Source: Chlorocebus sabaeus (Eukaryota; Chordata; Mammalia; Primates; Cercopithecidae). From it: 64,000 nt of DNA. Under the pieces are notes generated by a model. The model made no database searches, was not told the origin of the DNA, and saw only the letters and a list, made by a program, of their open reading frames with translations. Both the position numbers and the translations under genes were made by a program. Each line of letters opens with the position of its first letter. The stretch's first letter is position 1. Positions 10,396 through 20,924 of this stretch are shown piece by piece. The stretch spans positions 92,592,923-92,656,922 of the forward strand of contig NC_132910.1 in the NCBI RefSeq assembly GCF_047675955.1. The letters are read 5' to 3'.

Positions 10396-12799
10396 TGACT
10401 GCTTATAAAGTTTCAGTACTCATTTTCTTAAATATATAGTGCCCATTTTAATATACTCATTAACCCTAATTTAAATATCTTTACAACACAATACATAATT
10501 TAAAATATAATATTTAAAAAGCAAGCAATAAGACTATTATCGTAATTATCATCTATTTCTGGTGGCATATTAAAGTGACAATATAGTTAGGAAAATTGCT
10601 ACATCTTTTTATTTTCGGTTCTTCCTAAGCCCTGGCTGTTTAGGAAAATTAAAAATAAAATATGCCATGTTTTTGCTACTCTCATACAGCAAAGTCGATA
10701 TAGCAGCAAAAGAATAAGCTGTGTTCCATTCTGTTTCATATATCAACAAAATTGCCCCCTGAGTTCAGATATGCTATTATTCGAGATGGTTGATGACATA
10801 TGGGCTGACAGAATACAGCTGAATTCCCAGGTTACAGTTCAGTTTTTGGCAAATCATAGTTTGATTTGTTAGGAGAAGTAAAATGATATGAAAGGTATTG
10901 ATAGGAATACCTAGCAGCAAGACACTATTTTAACTGTCCATCTTGGGCTATCAAGAGTTTCAAAAGCTATTATTTGATCTTTTATTGCTTGACAAAGCTC
11001 TAAAAGCAAAGAATAGCAGTGTTTCTTTCAGTCCATTAATAAGACATATAACACCTGAAGGCCAAGCTGTTAGGGAGACAGTGTGGATTTTATGACATGG
11101 CTATCTCGTTTATTATTATTATGATTATTGGTATTATTGGCAGCAGTCTTGCTTTACATGCCCAAAATATGGAAACCATTTATCTGGTCTATGTACAAGT
11201 TAAGTGAAGGTTTCAACAGAGCTTTAAGAAAGCTTCTATATTAACTGTTTTCTGAATCTACATAGCAGTGAGACTAATTTTGAAAGCTCTCAGATCTCTG
11301 CATCATATTCTCCTAGGAGTAAGGTTTCCTAGTACATATTTCTAGGGATGGAATTGAATTTCTTTAATCCATATGAGAATTTTTGCTATTTCTATTCCAC
11401 CCTTTTTTTTGCTTCCCCACTAAACCTTTTCAAAGGAAATTGGTAATAGTATTAAGTATTTGTTGGGCATCAGTGGATATCTGTCCATGTTTGCAGGAAA
11501 GAGGAAGAACAAAGTACAGGAATTTAGGTTCCTTCAGTCTGATCTTTCTGGGAAGTCAATTAAATGCACCAAGGTGGAACTAGGCAGGTGTTTGTCCCCA
11601 TTCAAAGCCCAAATCATATAATATTCTGGAAACAACTTCAACATGAAAGCAACTAGCTATGGGCATAAGGTTGTGTTTAAAATACTTGCAATGTCTTTGT
11701 AAAGATAGCTGTTGTATTTAGTCACATGAATCCTGAATGGAATTAAGGCATTTAAGAAAGTTCAGAAAAGTGTTTGGAGATGGATCTTTTATGTTCCTAA
11801 GATGAGCATAGGAAAAGACAAAGTGTTTTATTAACAAAGGCCACATGTACAAATTTGATGATAATATGAAAAAAAAAACACCTCCTGTTTTGTATCATTA
11901 AACAGATGTTCTAAATAAGTTGTTGCTATGCATTTTTAAACGGACATAAATCTTAAAAATAAATATACAGTTTATTTTAGTTTATTTTTAATGAAAATAA
12001 CTGCCCATTAAGATCAGATTTGAATGTCCAAAGACAAATCTTTTGAGTACTTAGCCTCAGGTTAACGTACGATGTGTACTTGTTTTCATCTATATTTAAT
12101 CCAGAGCCTCAGCTTCTTTCTCCTCATCTCATTTACTTGTGCAATACAAATCTAGAGAGCTTAACCTATGTATGATGTATTAGGGGTTGCAGGTATAAAA
12201 AGCATCAGCAAGTACAGTTATGGTCTTTAATCTGTCAATTTTTAAGTAAGGAAGTAACATAATGAAATTTGTTTTACAGTTATAACTCTCATGATCAATT
12301 ATACTGTGGATGGTGGCTGGGAGTAAAGGGGCTTTACTCCCTTTACAGTAGCTAAAAGGAGGTTCTAAAGTCCTTCTAGGGACTTGTAAAGTCTACAGCT
12401 GAATTTATCGCTTGAATTTGGGTAACATAGGTGAAAATGGAGAAGCATGGGCGGATTTAAATACTATTTTTCTTCTATAATCAATAGAATTTGGTGGCTG
12501 ACTCACTTGTTTAATGAGAAAGATAAGTCATTTATGTTTCCATTTCTCCAGTGTGAACAGGAAATTGTACATCACAGAGATGATAAAATTCCCTTTTGTA
12601 GACACTTCAGAGAAAAAGTAATAGGGCATCATATTCAAATCTTAGTGCTGCTTGCGTCATGATAGGTATCAAGTAACATTATTCATGAGATCCTTGAGAT
12701 CAGTGGTTATCGTTGTCTTTGTGAATAGTTTTGCCAATAATAATTAACATAACTTAGGGCTTTATGTTAATTTGTAACATGCTTTAATATATGTTATCT
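10396..12799. other. About 2.4 kb with nothing firmly recognised
   Basis: AT-rich, no long frame, no poly-A tail or terminal repeats that I can pair. A weak antisense L2 resemblance lies near 12160-12250 (aggggttgcaggtataaaaa in place of 'ggcactggggatacagag'), too decayed to call. This is the longest recognisable-repeat-free stretch in the left half and is the best candidate for conserved non-coding sequence by default only. Confidence 0.45.
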
Positions 12800-13230
12800 C
12801 ACCTGACATATGCTTCGTAGTCACACAAATATGCTCACTCCTCTCTCACACGTTGTATTGTTCAAGCTGTTCGTTTTGCTGGGAATACTTCTACTCTTTT
12901 CTTGTTTAATCTACTTATCTGTAAGTCTTGGCTTAAATATCACTGTCTCATGAACACTTTTCATTTCTTCCAATCTCAGTTATGTCCACGTATACCCCAC
13001 ATATAGGTTAGTGTAAAAGTAATTGCATTTTTTTTTTGTCATTACTTTTAATTCCCTTAAAACTCCCACCATTGCTTGTAATTATATGTTTATATATGCA
13101 ATGCTACTGTTAATGGCCTTGCTATTTACTCTGTGAGATTCATGAGGGGAGGGCTTAACTGTTTCATTCACCACTGTATCACCAGGCTTGACCACAAAGT
13201 GTGGCTCATAGTAAAAGGTAAATAAGTTTA
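12800..13230 (+). mobile_element. L2 LINE 3' end, split by MADE1
   Basis: Follows the L2 3' end order: gttcgttttgctgggaatac (family: 'cttgctgttccctctgcctgg'), aagtcttggcttaaatatca ('caggtctcagctcaaatgtca'), then gagattcatgaggggagggc and ttcattcaccactgtatcac ('gttcaccgctgtatccccag'), gtggctcatagtaaaaggt. A MADE1 piece interrupts at 13003-13053. A 20-base A run follows at 13236-13255. Confidence 0.78.
13003..13053 (+). mobile_element. MADE1 (mariner-derived MITE), left half only
   Basis: Starts taggttagtgtaaaagtaat, continues tgcattttttttttgtcatt acttttaa. This equals the first half of the 80-bp MADE1 palindrome, which is a deleted Hsmar1 mariner. The second arm is missing, so the hairpin characteristic of intact MADE1 cannot form. 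Inserted within the L2 3' end. Confidence 0.88.
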
Positions 13231-13504
13231 AAATGAAAAAAAAAAAAAAAAAAAAGAAGAATGAAGGTAAATAATCATTAAAATATTTCCCTTTGAATAC
13301 AGAAGACATACTTTACTACTTTCACTATGTTTGACTTTAGTTGCTCTGAAGGCTTGGTAAGTGTTATTATTGTGAATATTAGATGGTAGGTCCATTTCTC
13401 TTGGTCCACTAGAACCTGAATCCCCATGGCATTTATTCATGTTCCACTCATCTTTGCACCTTCATCCCCTTAATCAAGGACCTAGAATGGAGTAGGTACA
13501 CTGT

Positions 13505-13736
13505 TTTTCTGACGGAGTCATTGAGACCCATGAGGAGACTTTACCAATAATTCAAGTGAAAGATTATGATGACCTGAACTAAGGTCGTAGCTGTATGGAC
13601 GGAAATAAATTAGAGACACAGATTCTATAGAAGCATAAGCAATAGGACTGAACAACTTGCCAACTTATTAAACACAGCAAATGAAAGAATAAAATAATGA
13701 AATTTTAAATGTAAGGATGGAAGCTTTGGGAGGATG
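13505..13736 (+). repeat. Local duplication B, first copy
   Basis: Matches 14664-14894 in direct orientation, offset about 1159 bases. Forty-five consecutive bases starting at 13534 are identical in both. The rest has many substitutions and small indels (about 85-90% by eye). The copies share changes away from the LINE consensus, which argues for duplication after the LINE had already decayed rather than for two independent insertions. Confidence 0.85.
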
Positions 13737-14040
13737 ATGTCACATTTTATTAGGGTGAATCATGTAAAATTCCCGTTTTTGTGATGCAAAAACAATCTGT
13801 ATTGGCAATTTTATATGGTTCAACAAATACATCTGGCTTTTGAGATGTTGACTTTGAGATACTGGTAGTATCTTCAACATTCATTCCATATTCAAGTAGA
13901 AAATTCCCGAAGATATTGGAAATACTCAGAATTTCAACTACATTTATCAGTTTGGAAGTCATTTGAAATGTGGTTATAGTAGTATAGGGAGCAAAAAGGG
14001 AATCAAGAGAAAAATCTTCAGTAACATACGCATTGCTGAA
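13505..14040 (-). mobile_element. L2/CR1-clade LINE reverse transcriptase relic, antisense
   Basis: Antisense text in the order known for this LINE: gattatgatgacctgaacta (family 'gatgatggtggcttggacta'), gcaataggactgaacaactt ('ccaacaggacttgctgatgg'), then cttttgagatgttgactttg near 13835. The left 230 bases recur at 14664-14894. A 97-codon minus frame at 13750-14043 is residual LINE text, without recognisable RT motifs. Confidence 0.6.
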
Positions 14041-14362
14041 CATTTAAGTCACTTCTACTTTTTTTTCCACTTATGAACAGTGTTCTAAACTTATATGTAT
14101 ATTTGAACAAACTTGAAAATTTTGCACTTGCCCTCTTTTATTTATCATAAATTCTTAAAAGAGGCATTTCTGGATTAAACAAAGCAAGAACTGAACATGT
14201 TTAAACATATTAGCTATTTCCCTTCAGAAAAGTCATTCTAACTTTTACTCCCTGGACACAGGCTTTCTCCATAAGAAACAACATAGACTAATGGAAAATA
14301 CAGAAACTATAGAAAGTCTATAAACTTATATTTCATTTTCCTTGACAAAAATATTCTTTAAA
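14041..14362. other. Unassigned sequence
   Basis: AT-rich, nothing recognised between the antisense L2 and the hAT end. Confidence 0.45.
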
Positions 14363-14663
14363 ATAGGGGATCTCAAACTTTTGGGTCTCAGTACCCCTTT
14401 ATACTTCTAATAATTACTAAGAATCCCAAGGAACTTGTGTTTATATGGGTTATACCTATTGATATTTATCACATTTGAAATTCAAATTGAGAAATTTAAA
14501 AATATTTATTTTCCATATCAATATTAAATGCCTTATATGATACATAAATAATATATTTTATAAAAAAAATTCTAAAGATAACCAAATTTAGTGAAGTTGT
14601 TTTAAATCTATGGAATTTGAGAATTCAGAATGAGTTTTACATGTTTGGAAATCTCTGACTGAG

Positions 14664-14894
14664 ATTTCTCAATGAATCATTGATGTCCGTAAGGAGACTT
14701 TACCAATAATTCAAGTGAAAGATTATGATGACCTGAATTAGGGTAGTAAGTTGTATAGACTGACATAAAATAGACTCAGTTTCTACAGAAATATAAGTAA
14801 TAGGACTGAACAACTTGTCAACTTATTATATACAGTAAAGGAAAGAATTAAAGAATAAATTTGCAAATGTAAGGATAGAAGCTTTGGGAGGATG
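14664..14894 (+). repeat. Local duplication B, second copy, inside the hAT relic
   Basis: Direct copy of 13505-13736, ending at ctttgggaggatg in both. It lies between hAT sequence on the left (acatgtttggaaatctctg near 14640) and hAT sequence resuming after the Alu (about 15250). A piece of the neighbouring LINE relic was therefore placed into the transposon. No target duplication or tail seen. Confidence 0.82.
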
Positions 14895-14926
14895 TAAACA
14901 AAATTGTGTATTAAAACACAAACACA

Positions 14927-15192
14927 GGCCGGGTGCGGTGGCTCATGCCTGTCATCCCAGCACTTTGGAAGGTCGAGGCTGCTGGATCACGAGGTCAGGA
15001 GTTGGAGACCAGCCTGGCCAATGGGGTGAAACCCTGTCTCTACCAAAAATTAGCCGGGAGCGGCGGTGGGCGCCTGAAATCCCAGCTACTCCGGAGGCTG
15101 GCAGGAGAATCACTTGAAGCCAGGCGACAGAGGTTGCAGTGAGCCGAGATTGCTCCACAGCACTCCAGCCTGGGCAACAGAGCAAGACTCTG

Positions 15193-15240
<48 letters not shown>
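14927..15240 (+). mobile_element. Alu with 44-base A tail
   Basis: Full-length plus-strand Alu starting ggccgggtgcggtggctcat, with a short deletion around the middle linker (ctaccaaaaattagccgg) and an uninterrupted A run at 15196-15239. Flanking target duplication: cacaaacaca at 14917-14926 and cacaaataca at 15241-15250. The long pure tail indicates a relatively recent or slippage-expanded copy. Confidence 0.96.
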
Positions 15241-15385
15241 CACAAATACAGAATGTAGCTGAATCCTCGTGACTGCTTCTACATCCAATCTGCTTTAATA
15301 TGCTGTTTTGGTTGAGTGGACAAAGAAAAACTAGCTTCATACAGATGTGTAATTGGAAGAGGGATAAGTTTTTTTAACAGCCTTT

Positions 15386-17080
15386 CCAGGTCATGAGTTG
15401 CTTAATGATGGGAATACTTTCTCAGAAATGCACCATTCAGCGATTTAATCCTTGTGCAAATATTATAGGTACTCACACAAAGTTAGATGGTTTAGCTTAC
15501 TACACACCTAGACTATATGGCATAGCGTATGCTCCTAGGGCTACAAACCTGTACAGCCTGTACTGTACTAAATACTGTAGGGAGTTGTAACACAATGGTA
15601 TTTGTGTATCTAAACATAGAAAATGTGCAGCAAAAATATGGTATAAGAGATAAAAAATGGTACACCTGTATAGGGAACTTACCATGAATGAAGCTTGCAG
15701 GACAGTAAGTTGCTCTGAATGAGTCAGTGAGAGATTAGTGAATGAATGTGAAAGCTTGGGACATTACTGTAGACTTTATAAACAGTGTACACGTAGGCTG
15801 AAAACACCTTTGCAAAAATTTTAACAGTGAGAAAATTTTATCAGTGTAGAAGATCTGATCTGACCAACCCCCTTCTTGCTTTTGGTCTTCAGTCTGCCCT
15901 TAATTATTCCTAGGCCTGAGCCAAGCTAACTTTGGGAGACATTTAGTTTATAGTTTAAGTGATAGTCGCCCTTCTCTAAAATTCAACCATCTTCGAAAGC
16001 TAATGAGAGACCACCACGCTAAGACGATAGAATAACCTGAATTCTGCTAAGGTATACACAATAAAGGATTGCCAGCCACTGTTCCAGAGGTTACAAGATA
16101 TGCAACTTCTCCAAATACTCCTGCAGATAACATCACTATTGTAGAACCTAAGATTGGCCTTTCGCAGGGTTTTTGCATGCCTGAAGACCAATGGCTCCAC
16201 CTAGACTTGCCAACCTCTCCTGTGGCCACACCCGGAAGTGATTTAGTGCACATGAGGACCATTTCCCATTCTATATGATTACACCCCCAAAAAATCAGCA
16301 GCAAGCACCCATTGCCTAGCCATGCTCACCCCTTACCCCGAACAATCTTTGAAAAACCTTAGCCCTCAAATTATTGGGGAGGCTGATTTTAGTAATAATA
16401 AAACTCTGGTCTTCCCTTCAGCAGACTCTACATGTGTAAAATTCTTCTTCTATTGCAACTCCATGGCCTTGACAAATTGGCTGTATCTGGGCAACGAGCA
16501 AGAAGAGCCATTGAGCAGTTACAGAGCTGCACTAAATTCATAAAATAATAGTTTTTTTTTTCCAATAATAAATTAACTTAGCTTACTACATTTTTCATTT
16601 ATAAACATTTTTATGTTTTTAACTTTTGACTCTTATAATCGCACTTTGCTTAAAACAAATACACTGAACAGCTGTACAAAAATATTTTCTTTATTTATTT
16701 TCTTATTGTATAAGATGTTTTTCTATTAAACACACACAATAACTTAGGCCTACACAGGGTCAAAATGATTAATATCACTGCCTTCCACCTCTGCATCTTG
16801 TCCCATGGGAAGGTCTTCAGGGGCAATAGCATTCACGGACCTGTCATCTCCCATGCCTTGTTCTGGATACCTCCTGAAGGACCTGCCTGAGACACTTCCA
16901 GAGGAATAGGTTTGTTTACAGCAGCATCACCACAAATATGTAAGTAATCCCTTACCCTACCACATTATAATAGCTAGGATATCACTAGGCAATATAAATT
17001 TTGCAACTCTATTATAATCTTATGAGACCATTCTGGTATGTGGTCCATCACAAATGTGGTTGTTATGCAGCACATAAGTG
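15386..17080 (+). mobile_element. Tigger-type DNA transposon (Tc1/mariner superfamily)
   Basis: The left end (caggtcatgagttgcttaat) and right end (tgttatgcagcacataagtg) are inverted versions of each other, as in the family terminus ('gcgtcgcttaacgatgggg'). Interior text is also typical: actacacacctagactatat, gctacaaacctgtacagcct, gtaacacaatggtatttgtg on the left, and cctacacagggtcaaaatga, ccttccacctctgcatcttg, attataatcttatgagacca on the right. Right of the element the hAT sequence resumes with taattgagaatattc, consistent with a TA target. An LTR splits it at 15799-16523. CpGs are lost throughout. I think it is the Tigger3-like group, but would not insist. Confidence 0.8.
15799..16523 (+). 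mobile_element. Solitary ERV1-type LTR inside the Tigger
   Basis: 725 bases beginning TG (15799) and ending CA (ttaca, 16523). It has a polyadenylation signal aataaaac at 16398, followed about 100 bases on by the terminal ctattgcaactccatggcct region, typical of gammaretrovirus-like LTRs. Tigger text is continuous across it: cacgtaggc before, ctgcactaaattc after. Possible 4-base target duplication, aggc against gagc (one or two changes). No internal viral sequence accompanies it, so it is a recombined solo LTR. Frames inside it (about 16069-16278) are not coding. Confidence 0.75.
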
Positions 17081-17856
17081 TAATTGAGAATATTCTTCTC
17101 TGATACTGCACTAAAACTTGACCAATATCAGTTTCTAAAAGATTAATGTGGAATTTGATAACATACCAATGAGCTTTTTACACTCTATTACGTTAAAATC
17201 CATTGTCTAACTAGCACTTTTAATCAGTTATTTATTCTTACATGCTTTTGTAACTGTGTACATTTGGAAAATATCAGTTCAGTGAGTTATGAATATTTTC
17301 CAAATGATGATATGTTCCATTATACACCAAATAATCATATTATTCAATATCACTACTGACCTCATCAGAAAAGTTATTAAGTATTGGGGAACTGTCAAGT
17401 TCGTAGGAACAGACACAAGTTTTCTAACAATTGAAATTTTCACTTGTAAGCTGAAATTTTATCATGGCCAATAAATACTCTCAGTTGTTTTCTTTGAAGG
17501 ATAAGAGGTCTTCCAAATATCTAAGTATGAATAACCTGAGTTTGTCTGTCAGTCATTGTTTCAATAAAAATAGTGTTCCATTAAAAAGCAGCACGATCAG
17601 CTCACAGCTTAAATGATCACAAGTGCTCCTCCTGGAGACAGCCATTGTACTTCAGTGTATAGAAGTGTTTTATTTGTACTTTCCATTTCATTATACAAAA
17701 TATATTCAAAAGATGTTTACTCAATGGTTGATATTTAAAGAAAAGCATACTGTTTACTGTTTCATCAAGGACATCAAGGGTATTCTTAAATGAAAATGAC
17801 TTTTTTTTTTTTTTTTCTCTGTGAGAGTATGGCAGGAAAAATTGTAGTGACTACTG

Positions 17857-18250
17857 TTACAGTTTGGTGCCTAAACAATGGCCTCGCTGCAAGTTTCTCT
17901 CCCCATTCTGATCCTACAGATAAGGTGCCTTAGCCAAATAATCCTTATCAAATCAAATGAATGTAATTCCGGCTTATCCTGAGTGGTAACTTTCAGATCC
18001 CTGCCAGACTACAGAATTATTTAAATAAGACAATGACATCTTCCCTTGGGAATCAGGAGTGCCCCACCTTCTTGATACTACCAAAGTCTGCCACCGCCCA
18101 ACAACCCTTTATTTGTTCACTCTCTTCCCAAGTGTTACCCTCATGTGGCCCTAACATGGTGTGGTGTGCTCCTACCCCAGGCTGTGAGTATGTGTGACTA
18201 ATATACTGTGGTCGATCTCATCTGTTCAGTGTTGGGTGTTGTATGTTTGG
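17857..18250 (+). mobile_element. LTR-like insertion in the hAT relic
   Basis: From tgttacagtttggtgcc to about gttgggtgttgta. The 3' part (gtgactaatatactgtggtc then gatctcatctgttcagtgtt) is text I know from the end of a mammalian LTR, where 'aataaactgtggtcg' carries the polyadenylation signal. Here that signal is mutated to aatatactg. hAT transposase text begins immediately right of it, and hAT non-coding text lies left. Class (ERVL or ERV1) not determined. Confidence 0.55.
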
Positions 18251-18700
18251 TCATCTCCATAACCTTAGGATGAGAGTTGCTCCCTCATCCAACTGAAGAG
18301 GGGGTGATATTTCATCACCATTTGCATTTGTTCTCGATAATTCAGATAGGAAAACTATGATTGGTTGGTACTGATTCTGTGTGAATACAGGTAAAACAGC
18401 AAATAAAGTCAAGTCTGTAGATTTTGCAAGACAAAAGTACAACTCTGCAGATATTAACTTAGCTGCCATGTTTGCAGCTAAATCTTTAATGTGACAAGTT
18501 ATTGTGTCACTGGCAAGTGTCAGTGTCATGATTTACTTCACTAACTTCTCACCAGTAGGTATTAACAATGTCAACCATATAAGGCTTATTAGTCTCTCAG
18601 CTATTGTATGTGCTTCTCCAGCCAATGCAATATATAAGTTATTCTGTAAGATGCGTCATTGGCTTCTTCATTTTGAGTTGAAAAGCTGTAATAATTTTAA
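18251..18700 (-). pseudogene. hAT-family transposase relic
   Basis: On the minus strand, 92 codons are open from 18529 to 18251. They read T-L-A-S-D-T-I-T-C-H-I-K-D-L-A, then S-T-D-L-T-L-F-A-V-L. This is the hAT transposase pattern 'L-S-N-D-T-V-S-R-R-I ... Q-L-D-E-S-T-D ... L-L-V-F-V-R-Y', but the catalytic region reads L-A-K-S-T-D, so D and E before S-T-D are lost. Upstream (18530-18700), with stops, the segment E-A-H-T-I-A-E-R-L-I corresponds to the conserved K-P-H-T-I-G-E block. Domesticated relatives in vertebrates are the ZBED5/FAM200/SCAND3 group. Here frames are broken and only about 150 of some 600 residues are visible, so it is a dead transposon gene. Confidence 0.8.
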
Positions 18701-19764
18701 ATTTTAAAATAGCTCAACACATTTGCATTTAAACTGTCCAATTATTTATATTAATAACCCCAAATGATTTGTCCCAAAATGATACCACAATGTAACTGGC
18801 AATATGATACTATATGAAAATGTTCTATTGAATAAGATAAATCAGTGGTAAATCAGTAGTACATATAATCCCTAAGGGGAAGATAGCTTTTGTCAAATAA
18901 TTTTTATTTCCTATTTATAGTGTTATCCAATTTCTTTAGAGTAGATTCCTCCCTTCCATTAATCATGAAATTCTAAATCATCTTTTTCAGTATCTTGAGA
19001 AATAGACATTGTAGTGAAGCATAGGAAAGCAGGTCTTTTGATTTATCCATTTTAAGCCAAGAATTCATCCTTAAATACAAGAAAAAATAGTATAAGTCAA
19101 TTATATTTACTTTAGAATAACATTACTTAACTAAAATAATAGTATTAGGGAAATTTTTAAAAGTTAGAAAAATTTTCAAAAAATTAAAATGTCAATACCA
19201 AACAAGAACACAATGTACAATTATTTTGTTTTGGGCTTCTACAGAAATATAAGGAAATTTCAGGATTTCAGAATAATTATATTTTGGACAATAATGAAGT
19301 AAAAGATTATAAAATATGTAAAAGAGATAGCTTAAAAGGGCACGTTAGAAATACTGAGATAAATATAAATTGATATCTCAAAATGCATATATATACATAC
19401 ATTCTAAAGCTATTATCTTAGAGAATTCTACAAGTTGCTGAATATAAAGTCACACATTCCATTAGTTAGTAGAAAAATAATGTCACCACATGTCATTTAC
19501 CCTTTAAAAAACTCCACTGTACACTCATGAGAGAATGAGAGTAAAAGATAAATAGACAGTAACGTTTGGTATTAGTATGAAACTGCTGTTAATCTTCCTG
19601 GTCTCCCAAAGGTCCATAGCATACACTTTAAGAATCACTGATTTAGAATACCTGAATTTTAAAGACCCCTAATTTGCTGTTGACTCGCTCAGCCAATAAC
19701 TTTACTACTCGTTCTTCTATTTTATTTTTATCTAACATATGAAAAGCCTTTACAAATATTTAAG

Positions 19765-20545
19765 AAAATAAATGAATACCACCCCCTAAAAGAACTGGCA
19801 AAGCATAAGAAGTGGCAATTAACATATGACGATATGCCAATTGTCCTCAAAATATATGAAAAGATACACAACTTCACCAGTAATCAAAGAAATATAAGTT
19901 AAGATGAAAATACTTATTTCTTATAAAATATCTGAAAAAAAGTAAAACACTGATAAGATCAGGCATGACAAAGGTATGGGGGAATCTGCACATTCTCAAA
20001 TTAAATTAGAAAAGCAAATAAAAATGGGTACAATTCGTATATTCTTAAATTTAATTCTGTAACTATAAATTGGTACCATCTTTCTGAAGAAAAACTTGGC
20101 AATGTCTTCCACTTCTGGGAATTTATACTAATGAAGCAAGTGGATGAGAATTTAAAGATGAATATAGTGTGTTTTTATATGTGTATGTGTATATATAAAT
20201 ATGTATTTGTATTTAACTGACATAGTTTCTATAATAGTAAAGAAATTCAGAACAACAGAATATATATCAATAGGGATTGGTTATAGAAATTTTGGTGCCG
20301 CCACACAATGGAATACTATTCAGTCATTAAAGAGAATGAAATAAATCTTTATCATTGTTAGAAATAGAAGCCCAAGATACTTTAAATAATTAAACATAAA
20401 CAACGTGCTATAAAAGTGTATAAATATTATGTTGCTATTTGAAAATTAATATAGATGTGAAAATTCATAGACAAGTGATATGCACCACAATGCTAAAGAT
20501 TGTATTTACAGTTAGTGAAATTGCTGGTGTTTTGCATTTAGTTCG
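19765..20545 (+). mobile_element. Old L1 (L1M type), ORF2 3' end and 3'UTR
   Basis: Plus-strand decayed L1: acttcaccagtaatcaaagaaat, ttggcaatgtcttccacttctgg, then cacacaatggaatactattcag (the near-universal L1 ORF2 3' motif) at 20302-20323. The following text fits an L1M 3'UTR. No open frame remains. A MER5A sits at its right edge. Confidence 0.75.
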
Positions 20546-20548
20546 TAA

Positions 20549-20740
20549 GGCAATATTTCTCAGTAGGGTGGGTGTAGGGGAAAGCTTTTTTCCCCTCAGG
20601 GGACATATGGCAATAGTAAGGACATTTTTTATTGTCACAATTGAGGAAGTGCTACTGGCTTCAGGCAGGGAAAATTCAGAGATGCGGCTAAACATTCTAC
20701 AATTATCCAGGACAAAATGTCAATAGTGCCAAGGTTTTAA
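20549..20740 (+). mobile_element. MER5A-like hAT MITE
   Basis: Typical MER5A text: cccctcaggggacatatggc, attgtcacaattgaggaagt, gctactggcttcaggcaggg, gatgcggctaaacattctac and aaaatgtcaatagtgccaag. MER5A is a 189-bp non-autonomous Charlie-group element, and this copy is close to full length. Two overlapping opposite frames here are shadows of the repeat. Confidence 0.93.
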
Positions 20741-20769
20741 GGTAATTCAAGTTACCTTTACAAATATCT

Positions 20770-20870
20770 CTGAGGCTGCTATAATGTGCAAGTCACAGGG
20801 AATACAGCAATAAACAAGAGATATAGTTGTTTTCCACAGAAATAATATTTGCAATGCTTAAATCTTGCAT
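20770..20870 (-). mobile_element. L2 or MIR-like fragment, antisense
   Basis: ctataatgtgcaagtcacaggg followed by aatacagcaataaacaagag resembles the L2 3' end complement ('gtgccaggcactg...ggatacagcagtgaacaaga'). Short and decayed. Confidence 0.4.
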
Positions 20871-20924
20871 TAGGACTCCTTTATAAATAAGTAAAAATCA
20901 TAAAGTTATATTAATTTGAGGGTA

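Larger units (their letters stand above)
14363..19640 (-). mobile_element. hAT DNA transposon relic, with nested insertions
   Basis: The left edge reads ggggatctcaaacttttggg tctcagtaccccttt, the terminal text of a known mammalian hAT repeat, and continues to about 14660. The same element resumes at 15241-15385 (ctgttttggttgagtgg) and at 17081-17856 (accaatgagctttttacact). A hAT transposase is readable on the minus strand at 18251-18700. The far end may be near 19590-19640, where aaggtccatagcatacactt taagaatcactg resembles an inverted hAT terminus. Inserted in it are duplication B (second copy), an Alu, a Tigger with an LTR inside, and another LTR. The subfamily (Tip100/Zaphod or Charlie type) is not settled, and the right end is tentative. 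Confidence 0.62.

Noticed and set aside
13003..13053. miR-548-type microRNA precursor
   Set aside because: Only one arm of MADE1 is present, so no stable hairpin can form from the element.
13750..14043. 97-codon minus-strand frame
   Set aside because: Antisense L2/CR1-clade text. No intact RT motif, and no evidence of host coding.
14884..15288. Several overlapping frames of 70-97 codons on both strands, some with poly-phenylalanine or lysine
   Set aside because: All lie across the Alu at 14927-15240 and its 44-base A tail.
16069..16543. Two plus-strand frames (69 and 73 codons) that could look like small genes
   Set aside because: They lie inside the solitary ERV1-type LTR (15799-16523), which is non-coding, and share no motif with any protein.
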